Of a stretch of DNA of 64,000 bases, positions 36,417 through 46,111 are shown one piece after another (position 1 is the stretch's first letter; each line of letters opens with the position of its first letter). Made by a program: the position numbers and the translations under genes. Source of the stretch: Acidobacteriota bacterium (lineage in GTDB: Bacteria > Acidobacteriota > Thermoanaerobaculia > Multivoradales > Multivoraceae). The notes under the pieces are model-generated. The model had not been told where the DNA came from, made no database searches, and saw only the letters and a program-made list of their open reading frames with translations. The DNA lies in NCBI GenBank assembly GCA_029263415.1, contig JAJCXN010000046.1, positions 275,903 to 339,902 on the forward strand, written 5' to 3'.

Positions 36417-37702
36417 TAAGGCGCGTCGCTAACAAGGCTCACTTGATGAGGTACGCGGATCATTCCGAACTGGTAGTCGCGGTGTGGTGCAACCCGAAAG
36501 GCGTCGTGCAGAACGCGGTGATCGTAGACATGCAACGCTCGCTCGTCGAGCAAGAAGGCGTGAACGGTGTACTGTCCTCGCAAGAGGGGTTGATCACGGA
36601 TGTCGAAGCGTACCCGTTGCACCCCGAGGCCCGAGAGCTTTAGGTCGGAGGAGCGGCTGTCGATGCCAAAGACCTCGGTACCATCTAGTCGATTGAAGCC
36701 CAAGCCGATCTGGAACTGAGTGGCGGGATCAGTGTTGTTCCAAGCGACCTCAACGGTCAGGTCCTGGCCACAACGTAACCCCTCCTCGGGAAGCATCTGC
36801 CGCCCGTCGCAGGATAGATCAACAGCTGTGATGCGCGCATTCTGTTGCTCCCTTGCTTCAACCAGGCGCACAGCGGACTCCGCCTTCGGCGGCGAAGAGC
36901 CCCCAGAATCTGACTGCCCGTATGCCTGCTGTGAAAGCAGGAACTCCTCGTAGCGCCCAATCACGTGATCTGTTTCTCCGTAGGCCGCTACCTCGCCGTC
37001 CCTGAGCCACAGGACCCGTTGGCAAAGGGTTGAAAGGTAGTACATGGCGTGCGAGCAGAACAGCAAGGCGGTGCCGTTTTCGATGAGTTCGAGAATCCGA
37101 TCGAGGCACTTCTTCTGGAAGTATCCGTCTCCGACCGACAGCGCTTCATCGATGATCAGAATGTCTGGCTCGACCTGGGTCGCGATGGCGAACGCGAGCC
37201 GCATCGACATACCGCTGGAATAGACCTTCACCGGTTGATCAAGGAAGCCCCCTAGCTCGCAGAAATCTTCAATCGCAGGTAGCCGTGCAGCAAGCCGACG
37301 CTCATCTAGACCCAGCATGGCTGCGTTGATCCGAATGTTCTGTCGACCAGTGAAGTCAGGATGAAACCCCGCACCGAGCTCGAGAATCGACGAAATCGTG
37401 CCGTTCACTTCCAGGCGCCCGCGGGTGGGCTGCAACACGCCTGCGAGCAGCTTTAGCAGGGTGCTCTTGCCGGCGCCGTTCTGCCCCACCACGCCCAACG
37501 TTTCGCCTGCTCGCAGCTCGAACCCAATGCCCTCGAGTGCTTGGTGTTCTTGGTGACGTTTGCTTCGAGTGAGCAACTCTGCGAGTCGGTGCCAAGGCGC
37601 ATCGTAGAGACGATAGGTCTTGCTCAGATCGTGAGCACGGATTCGGAGCAGCGGCTCGGCCGCGACCCCTACGGCGGAGGCTGGATCCGGCTTAGAGGTC
37701 AT
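36416..37702 (-). CDS. wzt: polysaccharide ABC exporter ATPase with Wzt-type C-terminal domain
   Basis: The 428-residue protein powers export of a finished lipid-linked polysaccharide. Walker A 'GQNGAGKSTLLKLLAG', signature 'VYSSGMSMRLAFAIA' and Walker B 'DILIIDEAL' lie in the first 250 residues. From about 290 on there is a beta-sandwich like the carbohydrate-binding domain of E. coli O9a Wzt, which recognises the capped chain end. The ATG at 37702 overlaps the permease gene by 11 bases; the longer open frame upstream is permease coding in another frame. Confidence 0.93.
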   Translation of the reverse strand: MTSKPDPASAVGVAAEPLLRIRAHDLSKTYRLYDAPWHRLAELLTRSKRHQEHQALEGIGFELRAGETLGVVGQNGAGKSTLLKLLAGVLQPTRGRLEVNGTISSILELGAGFHPDFTGRQNIRINAAMLGLDERRLAARLPAIEDFCELGGFLDQPVKVYSSGMSMRLAFAIATQVEPDILIIDEALSVGDGYFQKKCLDRILELIENGTALLFCSHAMYYLSTLCQRVLWLRDGEVAAYGETDHVIGRYEEFLLSQQAYGQSDSGGSSPPKAESAVRLVEAREQQNARITAVDLSCDGRQMLPEEGLRCGQDLTVEVAWNNTDPATQFQIGLGFNRLDGTEVFGIDSRSSDLKLSGLGVQRVRFDIRDQPLLRGQYTVHAFLLDERALHVYDHRVLHDAFRVAPHRDYQFGMIRVPHQVSLVSDAP

Positions 37703-38636
37703 CTGCAAACCCCGGTTCCAAGTGTTTGAAGAGTAGCCAGCCGGCGGCCAAAAGCACCACGCTGCCCACCGACAAGACCCAAAGGCCGGCCCCACTGTAG
37801 CCGGGACCGCCCATCAAAGAGTAGCGGTACATTTCCACGATCGCTGTCAATGGGTTCAGATCGATCACCTGCAGGCATCGCTCGTAGAGTCCGGCGAGGT
37901 CGCTCTCTTCAGCCACGGCGTCGGCAGCAGCATTCTTGACCAAGGCCAACGTGTAGACGATGGGCGTCAAGAAGAACCACGCGTTGAGTGCGATCGTGAG
38001 GAATTGAGACACGTCTCGCAGAAACACATTGACCGCCGCGAAGACCAGTCCAAAACCCGCCGTCAAAGCGATCTGGAACGGAATGACGAAGATTAGCCAG
38101 GGCAAGGTTGAGACGCTCAACTCTTGGCGAAACAAGAGCGCGAACAGCAGGACTGTGCCAGCCAACATCGATTGAATCAACCCCCCGATCACGCTACTGA
38201 CAACCAAGAGTTCGGGCGGAAAGTTGAGTTTCTTGATGAGAGTAGCGTTGTCCGTCAACGCGTTCGCTGATCGGTTGATCCCCTCCTGAACTGCCAGCCA
38301 CGGCACGATTCCGGCAAAGAGAAAGATCGCGAAGCTGTCGGTCAACTCCGGCGGTGGTGCAATTCTCATCACTAGCCCGAAGACGAAGGTGTACAGCACT
38401 AGTTGCCAGAACGGGTGCAGGATCGACCAAAAGGAGCCGAGCGCGGAACCTATGTAGCGACTTTGAAAGTCGCGCTTGATCAATTCGCGCAGAATGAAGC
38501 CGCGATGGACTGAGTTCAAGGCTTTTCTCCAGGCTTTGCCATCCACAGGTGTGCGCGCGCCTGCAACGAAGCGCCCGTGTAGCCCAGCTGGCGGCGGCCA
38601 AGGTTGATCACCGACCGATGTGCTTGCTCTGAACAA
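37692..38636 (-). CDS. wzm: polysaccharide ABC exporter permease (ABC-2 type)
   Basis: A 314-residue ABC-2 membrane protein: 'LIKRDFQSRYIGSALGSFWSILHPFWQLVLYTFVFG' is the family's amphipathic and first-helix region, and 'LNPLTAIVEMYRYSLMG' the conserved loop before the last helix. About six membrane segments are seen. A TTG start at 38636 is used because no ATG precedes the domain; the true start could lie a little further in. It heads the seven-gene polysaccharide run at 29.3-38.6 kb. Confidence 0.9.
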   Translation of the reverse strand: MFRASTSVGDQPWPPPAGLHGRFVAGARTPVDGKAWRKALNSVHRGFILRELIKRDFQSRYIGSALGSFWSILHPFWQLVLYTFVFGLVMRIAPPPELTDSFAIFLFAGIVPWLAVQEGINRSANALTDNATLIKKLNFPPELLVVSSVIGGLIQSMLAGTVLLFALLFRQELSVSTLPWLIFVIPFQIALTAGFGLVFAAVNVFLRDVSQFLTIALNAWFFLTPIVYTLALVKNAAADAVAEESDLAGLYERCLQVIDLNPLTAIVEMYRYSLMGGPGYSGAGLWVLSVGSVVLLAAGWLLFKHLEPGFADDL

Positions 38637-38768
38637 GCGAGTTCGGAACAGAGACTAACCTAACGCAGCGTCCAGTCTCGGCTTCGCAGATGGGTCCCTT
38701 CGAGGATGAGCAGTGCCGTGCGCGATTGATTCACCACAGCCGACAGCCCATCCTCAGAAAGGAGATCC

Positions 38769-41700
38769 TTACGGGGTGCTACACGGGAACGCGAACAGGT
38801 CGGTGACCGCAGGAGCTCTGGTGCCGAGTGGATTGAAGTAGTCCTTCTCCGCACCAGTGATGGTGTCCTTAACGTGAACCGTGAACTCTTGATCCGTGGT
38901 CGCAGCCAAGAACACCCAGAAATGGTCGGTGACAATGCAGCCAGGCACCATCTTCACCAGCAGTTCCCAGTTGTTGGCTTCAAAGAAGTAGTAGACGCCA
39001 GAGTCGGCCGTCACGAAGGGAGTGGTAACTCCCGGCCCGGTCGCGTCTGTGTTGTCGCGGTAGTCCACAGTCACTTCGAAGCGATCCTCGAGCAAGCAGA
39101 ACGTTTCACTATCAGCGACGCAGGTTCCCATCTCCGCCGTTTGCCCGACTAGACCCTCGGACTCCAGCAGCGACTCGCGCTCGAGGCGAGCTGCGATCTC
39201 TGCCGCCCACGCGGTGCTCTCGGCCAGCACCTGCTGTTGTTCAGCCAAGATGCGAGCTTCCGCCTCCACACGCAGCATGGCGAGTGCGGAGCTGCTCGGA
39301 TACGACAGTTCAGCTGGAGCTGCCGATTGGGTCAAGCCGCTCTGGTCGCATGTAGCAAAGGCCTCCGTATCCAGGACCGCGGGAGCCGCTTGTCCAACTG
39401 GATTAGTGACCGTATAGACGTCGGAAGTGAGCACATCCGTGACGCTGAGGCTGTAGCCGACGTCGGTGGTTGCGGCGACCGACACCCAGAAGTGCCCGGT
39501 GATTGCACAGCCGTTGAGGACCTTCACGAGCATCTCGGCGTTGGTACTTCCAAAGAACCAGAACAGACCGGAGTCTGGAGTGCCCGTCTCAAACGGCACT
39601 CCAGGCCCTTCATCGCCCTCGCGGGTGATCCAGTCGACTTCCACCTTGAAACGCCTGCCGGCCAAACACAGCCGATCACCACTTGGATCACAGTCGCCGA
39701 CGATCTGGAGCACTGTCGAGGTGCTATCGCTACCGCCCGCATTGCTGACCGTCAAGGTAATAGGAAGGTCTCCGATCTCGTCGATTCGGAGGGTCAGGGT
39801 CTCGCCGGGAACTTGTTGACCTTGGAAAGTCCACACCCAAGAGGTCGGTGAGCCGGTGCTCATGCTGCCGTCCAGAGTAAAGAACTGGCCTGCAATTGGT
39901 GGATCTGCTCCCAAGATACGGATGTCGGCCTTGAGCTCCTCGACTGCGGTCACGGAGACCGTTTGAGTGGTCGAGTCCATACAGCCTGCAACGGAACACC
40001 CAACCACATCGTGCACGGTCAGGGTGACGCTGTAGGTTCCGGCTTGATCGAAGCTCAAGAGCAGGGCCTGGCCACCGAGATTCATTGCGGGTCCTGAGGG
40101 GGGGCGGATCGTCCACAAGTACTCGAGTACGTCGCCGGTGCTACTGGCACCATTCAGTGTGACGGTGTCGCCCTGGGTTGGAGAAGCCGGGCTCACGGAG
40201 AAGGCTGCGGCCAACGGCGGACCGCCACCAACGACCACCGTCTGGGTGTCATCGTCGAAGCAACTGGATGCGCTGCATCCCTCTCCTACACTAAGGAGCA
40301 CGGTATAGGTCCCAGGTGTGTCGAAGACATGGCTGGCGATCTCAGTGTTATAGGTAGCAACGGTTATCGAGTTCAGCTTGACCGTCCACAGGTACAGCGC
40401 GATAGCGCCCGTGCTCCCCGAACCGTTCAAGATCACGGGGTCTCCCGCATCGGGCGCTGCTGGAGTGATCACGGCAACAGCGTTGAGGTCATCGCCACCA
40501 ACGACCACCGTCTGGGTGTCATCATCGAAACAATCGAAGGCGGCGCATCCCTCTCCAACGCTGAGGATCACCGTGTAAGTACCAGGGTTATCAAAAACGT
40601 GAGTAGCGTTCTCGGTTCCATAGCTAGCGAGGGTTGTCGAGTTGAGCTTGACGGACCACTGGTAAAGGGTGATATCGCCGGTACTACCGGAACCGTTCAA
40701 GGTCACGGACTCTCCGACGAGTGGCGATGCCGGAGTGATCACGGCAACGGCATTGAGGTCGCCACCACCACCGCCGCCCTCTGTGACGTTGACGCTGTCG
40801 CTTCCGCTAACCGCGGTACAAGCGGAGTTGGAGGCAGTCACCGTCTTTGAGCCCGTGCTCGACCACGACACTCCTATCGAAGAGGTGTTGCTTGAGCCGG
40901 TACCGCCCGAAGTGGACCATGTCCAACCGCTTGAAGAAGCAGTGCAGTTGGTTGCGGATGCGGAACAGGTCACGGTCTGACCGGTGGTGGCGCCGCTTGG
41001 GCAGCTGACGCTGATGGAAGCTGGAGCGACCGGATCGACTTCAACAACTTTGTCTGCAAGGACCAAGTGGACCCCGCCAGGACCAGTGACCTGCAGGCAG
41101 GGACGGAAGGTGCCCACCGAGGCATAGGTGAAGCTATCAATGGGGCTCGACGTGCTGCCGCTCAGCCCGCACGTGGACGTTGTTGTGCCAGTGTGGTCAA
41201 AGTCGTAGCGATAGCCCGTGATCGGGCCACCCGAGTTGGCAATAGTGAACTCAGCTGTTTCGCCGGCCACCAGGAAGCAAAACGCCCCCTGTAGGAAGCA
41301 GTCTGGGCCACCAACGGTAAAGTTCACCGAAGGCGGGCTGGAGGTGACATTGATGTCTTCCACTTCCCGGACCTCGGTAACACCGGTCTGCACGCAGTTC
41401 CTGATCGTGACGCGAACATCCCAGTCGCCAGTAGCTAAGTTGAATGGCTGAACTCGAACGCCCGTGCCAAAGTCGGCCTCGATGGTGTAGGTGCCGGTGC
41501 CAGCCGGCGCAACTTCCCAGCGCCACTCAGAGGCACCTTCGGAGTTTGCATCGATAGTGAACGAGGCGGCGTTGCCGACCTGGTTCAAGATCGGGTTCGC
41601 GATGAAGCCCAGGGCACCGATCTCGATGATGTCTAGGGTTGCGTTGAAGCTGTCACTGCCGCTTGCGTTGTTGACTCCGAGGCTCAGCGCCTGATCCACG

Positions 41701-43694
41701 GAGGTTGACGCGTTTCCCACCGGCCACTCCAGTGTTGTTACGGAACTGGAGGCCCCTGCAGGAGTGATTGACCAACTGTAGGTGAGCGGTGCACGACCAA
41801 TGGTGTTGGTCGTGAAAGCTGCACTAGTGCATTGCTGAACTTGGACCGTGGAACCCGAACCGATCGGAGTGCCGTTGAGAGAGACCGAGATGATCTGGGG
41901 TGTTGGATCGGAGATGTTTACGCTCAACGTACCTTCGGCGCCAGCGCAACCTGGGTTGGTCACCCGGATCGTGTCGGATGTAATGCCGGTGTCTACCCAT
42001 GAAATGGTGGGCGTGGCCGTGGTCCCGTTGGTGATGACGACGTTCGAGCCGGTGTCCTCGTCGGTACTCCAGGCCCAACCGGAGGTTGGCGTGCAATTGG
42101 TCGGGACGGCGGTGTAGGTGTCGGTGTCCCCGTGGAAGGTCTGAGTTGGCCCATTGATAACCAGCGACGGCGATGGATCGCCAAGCAGGTGGCTGTCAAC
42201 GATCTGTCCCATACTCCGGTAGAGGTAGCCCTCGTCGTCGAAGGCGGCGCCCTCGGCCAGAATCCAATCGAACCCCGAAGAGTTTTCCGGATAGTAGAAC
42301 TGAAAGTAGTTCACAACATCACCACCGATGTTCTGGGTCAGAGCCGGAGTGAGATCATTGACGGCACTGAGGTTGGTCACATCGACCAGCACCTCCTTCA
42401 CCGATCTACCACCACAGCGACTGGGCTGACCGGTCCACAAGTAGGCTCGGCCGTTGGCAGTGCCTGCTTCCACACGCTCCTTGGCGGTGTCGGTGACCAG
42501 GCGAGTGTCTTCATAGACCCGATTGGCGGAGCCGTTGCAGTTGCCGCTGACGCAGTTCGTGATGTCGTAGACAAACAGACCGTCGTCTGATCCGCCGCTT
42601 TCCGAGCCCACGGTAGCAAAACCGATCGAGCTCCCGGTTCGCCAGATTGCAGCGTTGCGCGCCAGACGGCTGCCGTCGCCGGCCTGTCGAACCAGGCCTC
42701 GACTCACAGGTGCCGCACCGTTCGCAAGGCTGAATACCTCGGCCTCGGTTGTGCGCCCAACGGCGAGGTAGCCCGGGCTCGAACCTTGGCGATCGATGGT
42801 GTCAATGAAGTGGGCCTTGCCCGTAAGCAAGCCTTTGAAGATATTGGGGCTGCAGTCGGAGGAGGGCTGCCGAACATGGTTCAAGAAGACATCTGCGTCG
42901 GCAGCCCCAGTGCATTGAGTGGTGATTGCCGAACTGATGTCGAATGTGTAAACCCGGTTTGAGCCTGAGGACACACTTGCATATAGATAGAGACGGTCAC
43001 CACCGGTTGGGCCAGCGGCGATCGCAAAGTGCATATCTCTAAAATGCGGACCTGCGACCATGTCGTCCTTGCCCACGGCGTAGATAATCTCGGGCGCCGC
43101 GCCCGTATCCGTCGCGGTGCCAGGGTTGCTTGCCCACGCCGCTGGGTCGAACTCCCAGACGGTCAAACCAGAACTCGCTCCAGATGCGATGTAGATCTTC
43201 CCGCCAAACTCCTTCATGGTGGCGTCGCGTCCGTGCGTATCAACCTCGCCGTAGGAGTTCCAGAACCTTGGCGCGAGCCGGCGCTGATCGTTGCTAACGA
43301 ATCCTAAGGGGATGCCTCTGGGGTCGGTGAACGGATAGTTCGAGGTCCAACTCCACCCGTCCATGCCGTAGATGCGTTGCGGCGACTGCTTGCGTGCTGT
43401 GGTTCGGACATCAAACAGATCCCAGCCGTGAAGGCCGGAAGCCAATAGAAAGCCACCTGCATAGTCCGTGTCATGCCAATAAGGATGAGCGGAGTTGTAG
43501 ATGGGAAAGCCGTTCTGATCGGACTGGCGATCCGAGGGGACCGCGTAAGGCGTCAGGGTGTCCCACAGCCCAGCGGGCGGCAAGGTCACAAATGCAGTCG
43601 TCTCGCATTGCGCGGAGGCGCGATCGCCAACGAAGACCGTTCCGAGCAAGCATAAAGCGAGCACTGGCCGAAGATTTGAGGTCAAGAAGGGCAT
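38769..43694 (-). CDS. giant secreted PKD-repeat protein with duplicated C-terminal domain
   Basis: The ATG at 43694, preceded by AAGGAA, gives about 1641 residues with a signal peptide ending ASAQ. The first 500 residues resemble a beta-propeller-like secreted domain. The middle holds several PKD/Ig-like domains with motifs such as 'SVTLNGSGSTGDI', 'DNPGTYTVILSVGEG'; two are near-identical. The last 310 residues contain two copies of a roughly 115-residue domain (C-x6-7-C-L...RF-x-V-x-V-D...DSG-x-F/Y-F...VK...GC...FWV...NP-x-G) joined by a charged helix. It has no anchoring motif I recognise. A surface adhesive or structural role is likely. The two alternative upstream start codons are weaker. 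Confidence 0.85.
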   Translation of the reverse strand: MPFLTSNLRPVLALCLLGTVFVGDRASAQCETTAFVTLPPAGLWDTLTPYAVPSDRQSDQNGFPIYNSAHPYWHDTDYAGGFLLASGLHGWDLFDVRTTARKQSPQRIYGMDGWSWTSNYPFTDPRGIPLGFVSNDQRRLAPRFWNSYGEVDTHGRDATMKEFGGKIYIASGASSGLTVWEFDPAAWASNPGTATDTGAAPEIIYAVGKDDMVAGPHFRDMHFAIAAGPTGGDRLYLYASVSSGSNRVYTFDISSAITTQCTGAADADVFLNHVRQPSSDCSPNIFKGLLTGKAHFIDTIDRQGSSPGYLAVGRTTEAEVFSLANGAAPVSRGLVRQAGDGSRLARNAAIWRTGSSIGFATVGSESGGSDDGLFVYDITNCVSGNCNGSANRVYEDTRLVTDTAKERVEAGTANGRAYLWTGQPSRCGGRSVKEVLVDVTNLSAVNDLTPALTQNIGGDVVNYFQFYYPENSSGFDWILAEGAAFDDEGYLYRSMGQIVDSHLLGDPSPSLVINGPTQTFHGDTDTYTAVPTNCTPTSGWAWSTDEDTGSNVVITNGTTATPTISWVDTGITSDTIRVTNPGCAGAEGTLSVNISDPTPQIISVSLNGTPIGSGSTVQVQQCTSAAFTTNTIGRAPLTYSWSITPAGASSSVTTLEWPVGNASTSVDQALSLGVNNASGSDSFNATLDIIEIGALGFIANPILNQVGNAASFTIDANSEGASEWRWEVAPAGTGTYTIEADFGTGVRVQPFNLATGDWDVRVTIRNCVQTGVTEVREVEDINVTSSPPSVNFTVGGPDCFLQGAFCFLVAGETAEFTIANSGGPITGYRYDFDHTGTTTSTCGLSGSTSSPIDSFTYASVGTFRPCLQVTGPGGVHLVLADKVVEVDPVAPASISVSCPSGATTGQTVTCSASATNCTASSSGWTWSTSGGTGSSNTSSIGVSWSSTGSKTVTASNSACTAVSGSDSVNVTEGGGGGGDLNAVAVITPASPLVGESVTLNGSGSTGDITLYQWSVKLNSTTLASYGTENATHVFDNPGTYTVILSVGEGCAAFDCFDDDTQTVVVGGDDLNAVAVITPAAPDAGDPVILNGSGSTGAIALYLWTVKLNSITVATYNTEIASHVFDTPGTYTVLLSVGEGCSASSCFDDDTQTVVVGGGPPLAAAFSVSPASPTQGDTVTLNGASSTGDVLEYLWTIRPPSGPAMNLGGQALLLSFDQAGTYSVTLTVHDVVGCSVAGCMDSTTQTVSVTAVEELKADIRILGADPPIAGQFFTLDGSMSTGSPTSWVWTFQGQQVPGETLTLRIDEIGDLPITLTVSNAGGSDSTSTVLQIVGDCDPSGDRLCLAGRRFKVEVDWITREGDEGPGVPFETGTPDSGLFWFFGSTNAEMLVKVLNGCAITGHFWVSVAATTDVGYSLSVTDVLTSDVYTVTNPVGQAAPAVLDTEAFATCDQSGLTQSAAPAELSYPSSSALAMLRVEAEARILAEQQQVLAESTAWAAEIAARLERESLLESEGLVGQTAEMGTCVADSETFCLLEDRFEVTVDYRDNTDATGPGVTTPFVTADSGVYYFFEANNWELLVKMVPGCIVTDHFWVFLAATTDQEFTVHVKDTITGAEKDYFNPLGTRAPAVTDLFAFPCSTP
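38772..39692 (-). repeat. duplicated roughly 115-residue C-terminal domain of the PKD protein
   Basis: Copy 1 is coded by 39348-39692 and copy 2 by 38772-39122, with a 75-codon helical linker (ARILAEQQQVLAEST...) between. Aligned positions shared by both include CL near the start, RFxVxVD, GPGV, DSG, FF, NxELLVK-like, GC, HFWV, AATTD, NPxGxxAPAV and a final C. I do not know a named family for it, though similar endings occur in other secreted Acidobacteriota proteins as far as I recall. Confidence 0.85.
40224..40763 (-). repeat. 270-bp tandem duplication coding two PKD domains
   Basis: The block beginning acgaccaccgtctgggtgtc recurs exactly 270 bases (90 codons) apart at 40231 and 40501. The two copies encode almost the same PKD domain (ending DDDTQTVVVGG), so the duplication is recent or kept uniform by conversion. 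Confidence 0.9.
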
Positions 43695-44076
43695 GATCGG
43701 AGATTCCTTTGTGGCCGAGCGAGACGGGCTCTCTAGAACGAGGTGAGCGCGCAGCGGTTCGAAACGGATCGGAAGTGTGCGAGTCGCGCAGGCAACCCTA
43801 GTCACTCAATAGTATATGCGAATACACCATCTTCGATGGGAAAATGAAATGAGAACGACAGAGTCTGACTTCAACGGATAGGACTGGTGCGTGGATCCGC
43901 CGATCGATAACTAGCTGGCACGCCCAAGGTCGAAGTTCGAAGGTCGAGCCGCAAACGCCAAAAAGGGGACGGGCCTAGACCCGTCCCCTTCTAGGACTTC
44001 AAACTGAGTTTCCCGGCTGTTCTCCTCGCGGCGGAACCGCGAAGTGGCCTTCCGGAAGGCTCAGCTCTGGATCAGC
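43695..44076. other. intergenic region upstream of the PKD gene
   Basis: About 380 bases without a gene. It holds the ribosome site and presumably the promoter of the PKD gene, an A/T-richer stretch around 43805-43865 and the terminator at 43960-43990. No small ORF or RNA gene was recognised. Confidence 0.6.
43960..43990 (-). terminator. Rho-independent terminator of the 44077-45387 gene
   Basis: AAGGGGACGGG (43963-43973) pairs perfectly with CCCGTCCCCTT (43980-43990) across a six-base loop. On the minus strand the stem is followed by TTTTT. Confidence 0.9.
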
Positions 44077-45387
44077 CTAGTTCGGGCCCGGCTCGCCGGT
44101 CACGTTGTTCAGCTGAATCGCATGGAGGCCAACAGAGTACTGACCGTCAGCGCTCATGTTACCGGTGACCCACGATTGGTTCTCGTGTTGGGTCGGTGCT
44201 TGCAGGTCGAGGAACATCCAACCGAAGTTGTATGTCGTGGTCAGGTCACCCTCACCAATTTCGACTCGTTGGGTTTCCAACGGGAAGCAGTTCGGATCAT
44301 CCGTGTCGCCGGTGTTCGGCGAAATCGGACTGGTGGTGGTGGTCGGGAAGCAAAGCTCCTCCCACTGTTCCTGCTCGTTGAACGCAACCACTGAGGTCTC
44401 GTTCATTGGGTACCAATCAGACGGGCCACCGCCACAGGCGTGGGCGTTGTCGTTGTTGGCAACGTCGAAGGGTGCACCTTCACGCCAAACCAAGAGATCG
44501 GTACCACCACTGAAAGGACCACCCTCCAAGTAGCGAACGGCATGTTGGTTGCCCAAAGCCTCGCGACCATCACTGCCGTCGAAATCAACGTAGCGACCGT
44601 AGAAGGTCTGACCGTCGACCACACCAGGGTTGGTCTCGAGATGGACAAGGGTGTCGCCCATCGCGTATGCGTTCTCTCCGTCAATGATGAAGAAGTCGCC
44701 CCAAAGCTGATTCACGTCGCTAGCAACGCCTGCGGTACCGAAGTAACCAGCGTCGCCAGGGAAGAGGATGTTGCATGAGGTGACGTTGTCAACGGTGACG
44801 TATCCACGAGCGACATTGTCGCCTTGATCGTTGCCAATGCAACCACCATCGAACTGTGTGACGTTGCCGGTCAGGCCCTGCTGCAAACGATCGAGAAGAA
44901 TCGCCGGAACGTCGCCCGGTGCACCTTCACAAGCACCGAAGGACTGGTCCCAACCAGCTCCGCCGCCGACGTTGTCGACAAGTGGATCCGGGATGTCGCC
45001 AAGGTTGCCCTGCGGGCTGATGTCGTCAGCGCCATCGCTATCCCAATCGGCCGTTGCGGGAAGCACGCCGTCCCTGATGATGTCGCGCATGTTGAGAGTC
45101 TGCACGTCATAACCGGTGAGGTAGACGTTGAAATCCAAGACCGGGAAAGTGGTGTTGGACCAGATCACAACGTGAGCCACGGTCGGTGCCGCAGACGCGT
45201 TGTTGATCGAGAAGAGGGTAGTGACACCTTCGTCTCCGGGCGCATCGAGATCAACCTCGAAGTACGGCAGCAACAGCGTGGCTGCTGGGACCGCATCGAT
45301 CGTGTAAAGTTCAGCGAAAGAGGCACCGCCGCCCAAGAGGACGAGGACCAACATCGCTAGCAAAGCGCAAAGTTTTTTTGCGTTCAA
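44077..45387 (-). CDS. exported protein of unknown function, TTG start
   Basis: Not recognised as a named family. The start is TTG at 45387, supported by AAGGAGACAG just upstream and by a perfect signal peptide at residues 1-25 (LCALLAMLVLVLLGGGASFA). The 410-residue mature protein is acidic, rich in Asp, Asn, Gly and Thr, low in Lys, and contains 'AATLLLPYFEVDLDAPGDEGVTTLFSINNAS', 'HVVIWSNTTFPVLDFNVYLTGYD' and a few cysteines. It looks like a secreted beta protein, perhaps of the surface. It is alone between two large gaps and has its own terminator, so it is a monocistron and may be well expressed. Confidence 0.78.
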   Translation of the reverse strand: MNAKKLCALLAMLVLVLLGGGASFAELYTIDAVPAATLLLPYFEVDLDAPGDEGVTTLFSINNASAAPTVAHVVIWSNTTFPVLDFNVYLTGYDVQTLNMRDIIRDGVLPATADWDSDGADDISPQGNLGDIPDPLVDNVGGGAGWDQSFGACEGAPGDVPAILLDRLQQGLTGNVTQFDGGCIGNDQGDNVARGYVTVDNVTSCNILFPGDAGYFGTAGVASDVNQLWGDFFIIDGENAYAMGDTLVHLETNPGVVDGQTFYGRYVDFDGSDGREALGNQHAVRYLEGGPFSGGTDLLVWREGAPFDVANNDNAHACGGGPSDWYPMNETSVVAFNEQEQWEELCFPTTTTSPISPNTGDTDDPNCFPLETQRVEIGEGDLTTTYNFGWMFLDLQAPTQHENQSWVTGNMSADGQYSVGLHAIQLNNVTGEPGPN

Positions 45388-46111
45388 AACTGTCTCCTTG
45401 TGACGCGCCGAATCGAGTGGCGACCCTTCAACGGGTGAGCCTTTTCGTTCTTTGTGTGCGCGTCATATTTTGTTTCTTACAAGTCGTGGAACAGGACGCT
45501 GATGCAAACCGGACTCCAAGTGGATGTCCCCTGCCAACGCATGTTCGGTACGGGTCGCGAGTAAGACTCGCGCTGAAAATTGTTTCAGTCCCGCTGAGTG
45601 CCCATCACCTCCAGGAAAAATCTCGCAAAATGCGGCAAATCGTAAGTTGTTGAAAATCAAGCAGTTAGCTTTCGAACACGGAGTTTCGAGCACGAAAGAA
45701 TAGCCGCTGACGGATACGTTCGTCGAGTATAGCCAATTAGGGACCGATTGCAAGGCAACCTTCGACAGAAGTGTCCGTTGCCTGGAAGTGAAGCCGCTCA
45801 AGCGAAGGCCCCCCGCCGATACGCCCCGTCGCTGCCCGATGCCGCACTGCTCTAGCAGCACCGGTGGGCGGCGAAGCTGCGCGAACTAGGATCTTCACTA
45901 GGGTATATTTGCAGGCTAAGTGCCGCGGTCGCGAGAGAGTGGGAACGGGTTGGCAACGACCGCGTTCTTAGGCCACTCAGTCGCTGTTCAAAGCGAAAGT
46001 GCTGCTCGGCCTGGAGTCGTGCCTCCAAGCAACACGGTCAACGGCCCTCGCTCCCCACAGCCAATCGAAGCGAACCCCGCCCTCTCTCTCACCCTCTCGC
46101 CGGAGTCCTTG
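45388..46111. other. 724-base gap between divergent exported-protein genes
   Basis: No convincing gene. Base composition is lower in GC around 45440-45740 than in the flanks, which suits a promoter region for the strongly signalled gene at 45387 and for the FG-GAP gene. A short inverted pair ctttcg/cgaaag is at 45669-45698. Open frames here have no protein-like composition. An RNA gene is not excluded. Confidence 0.5.

Noticed and set aside
45463..45861. 132-codon minus-strand frame in the 45.4-46.1 kb gap
   Set aside because: No ribosome site, signal or motif, and base composition is that of an intergenic promoter region.
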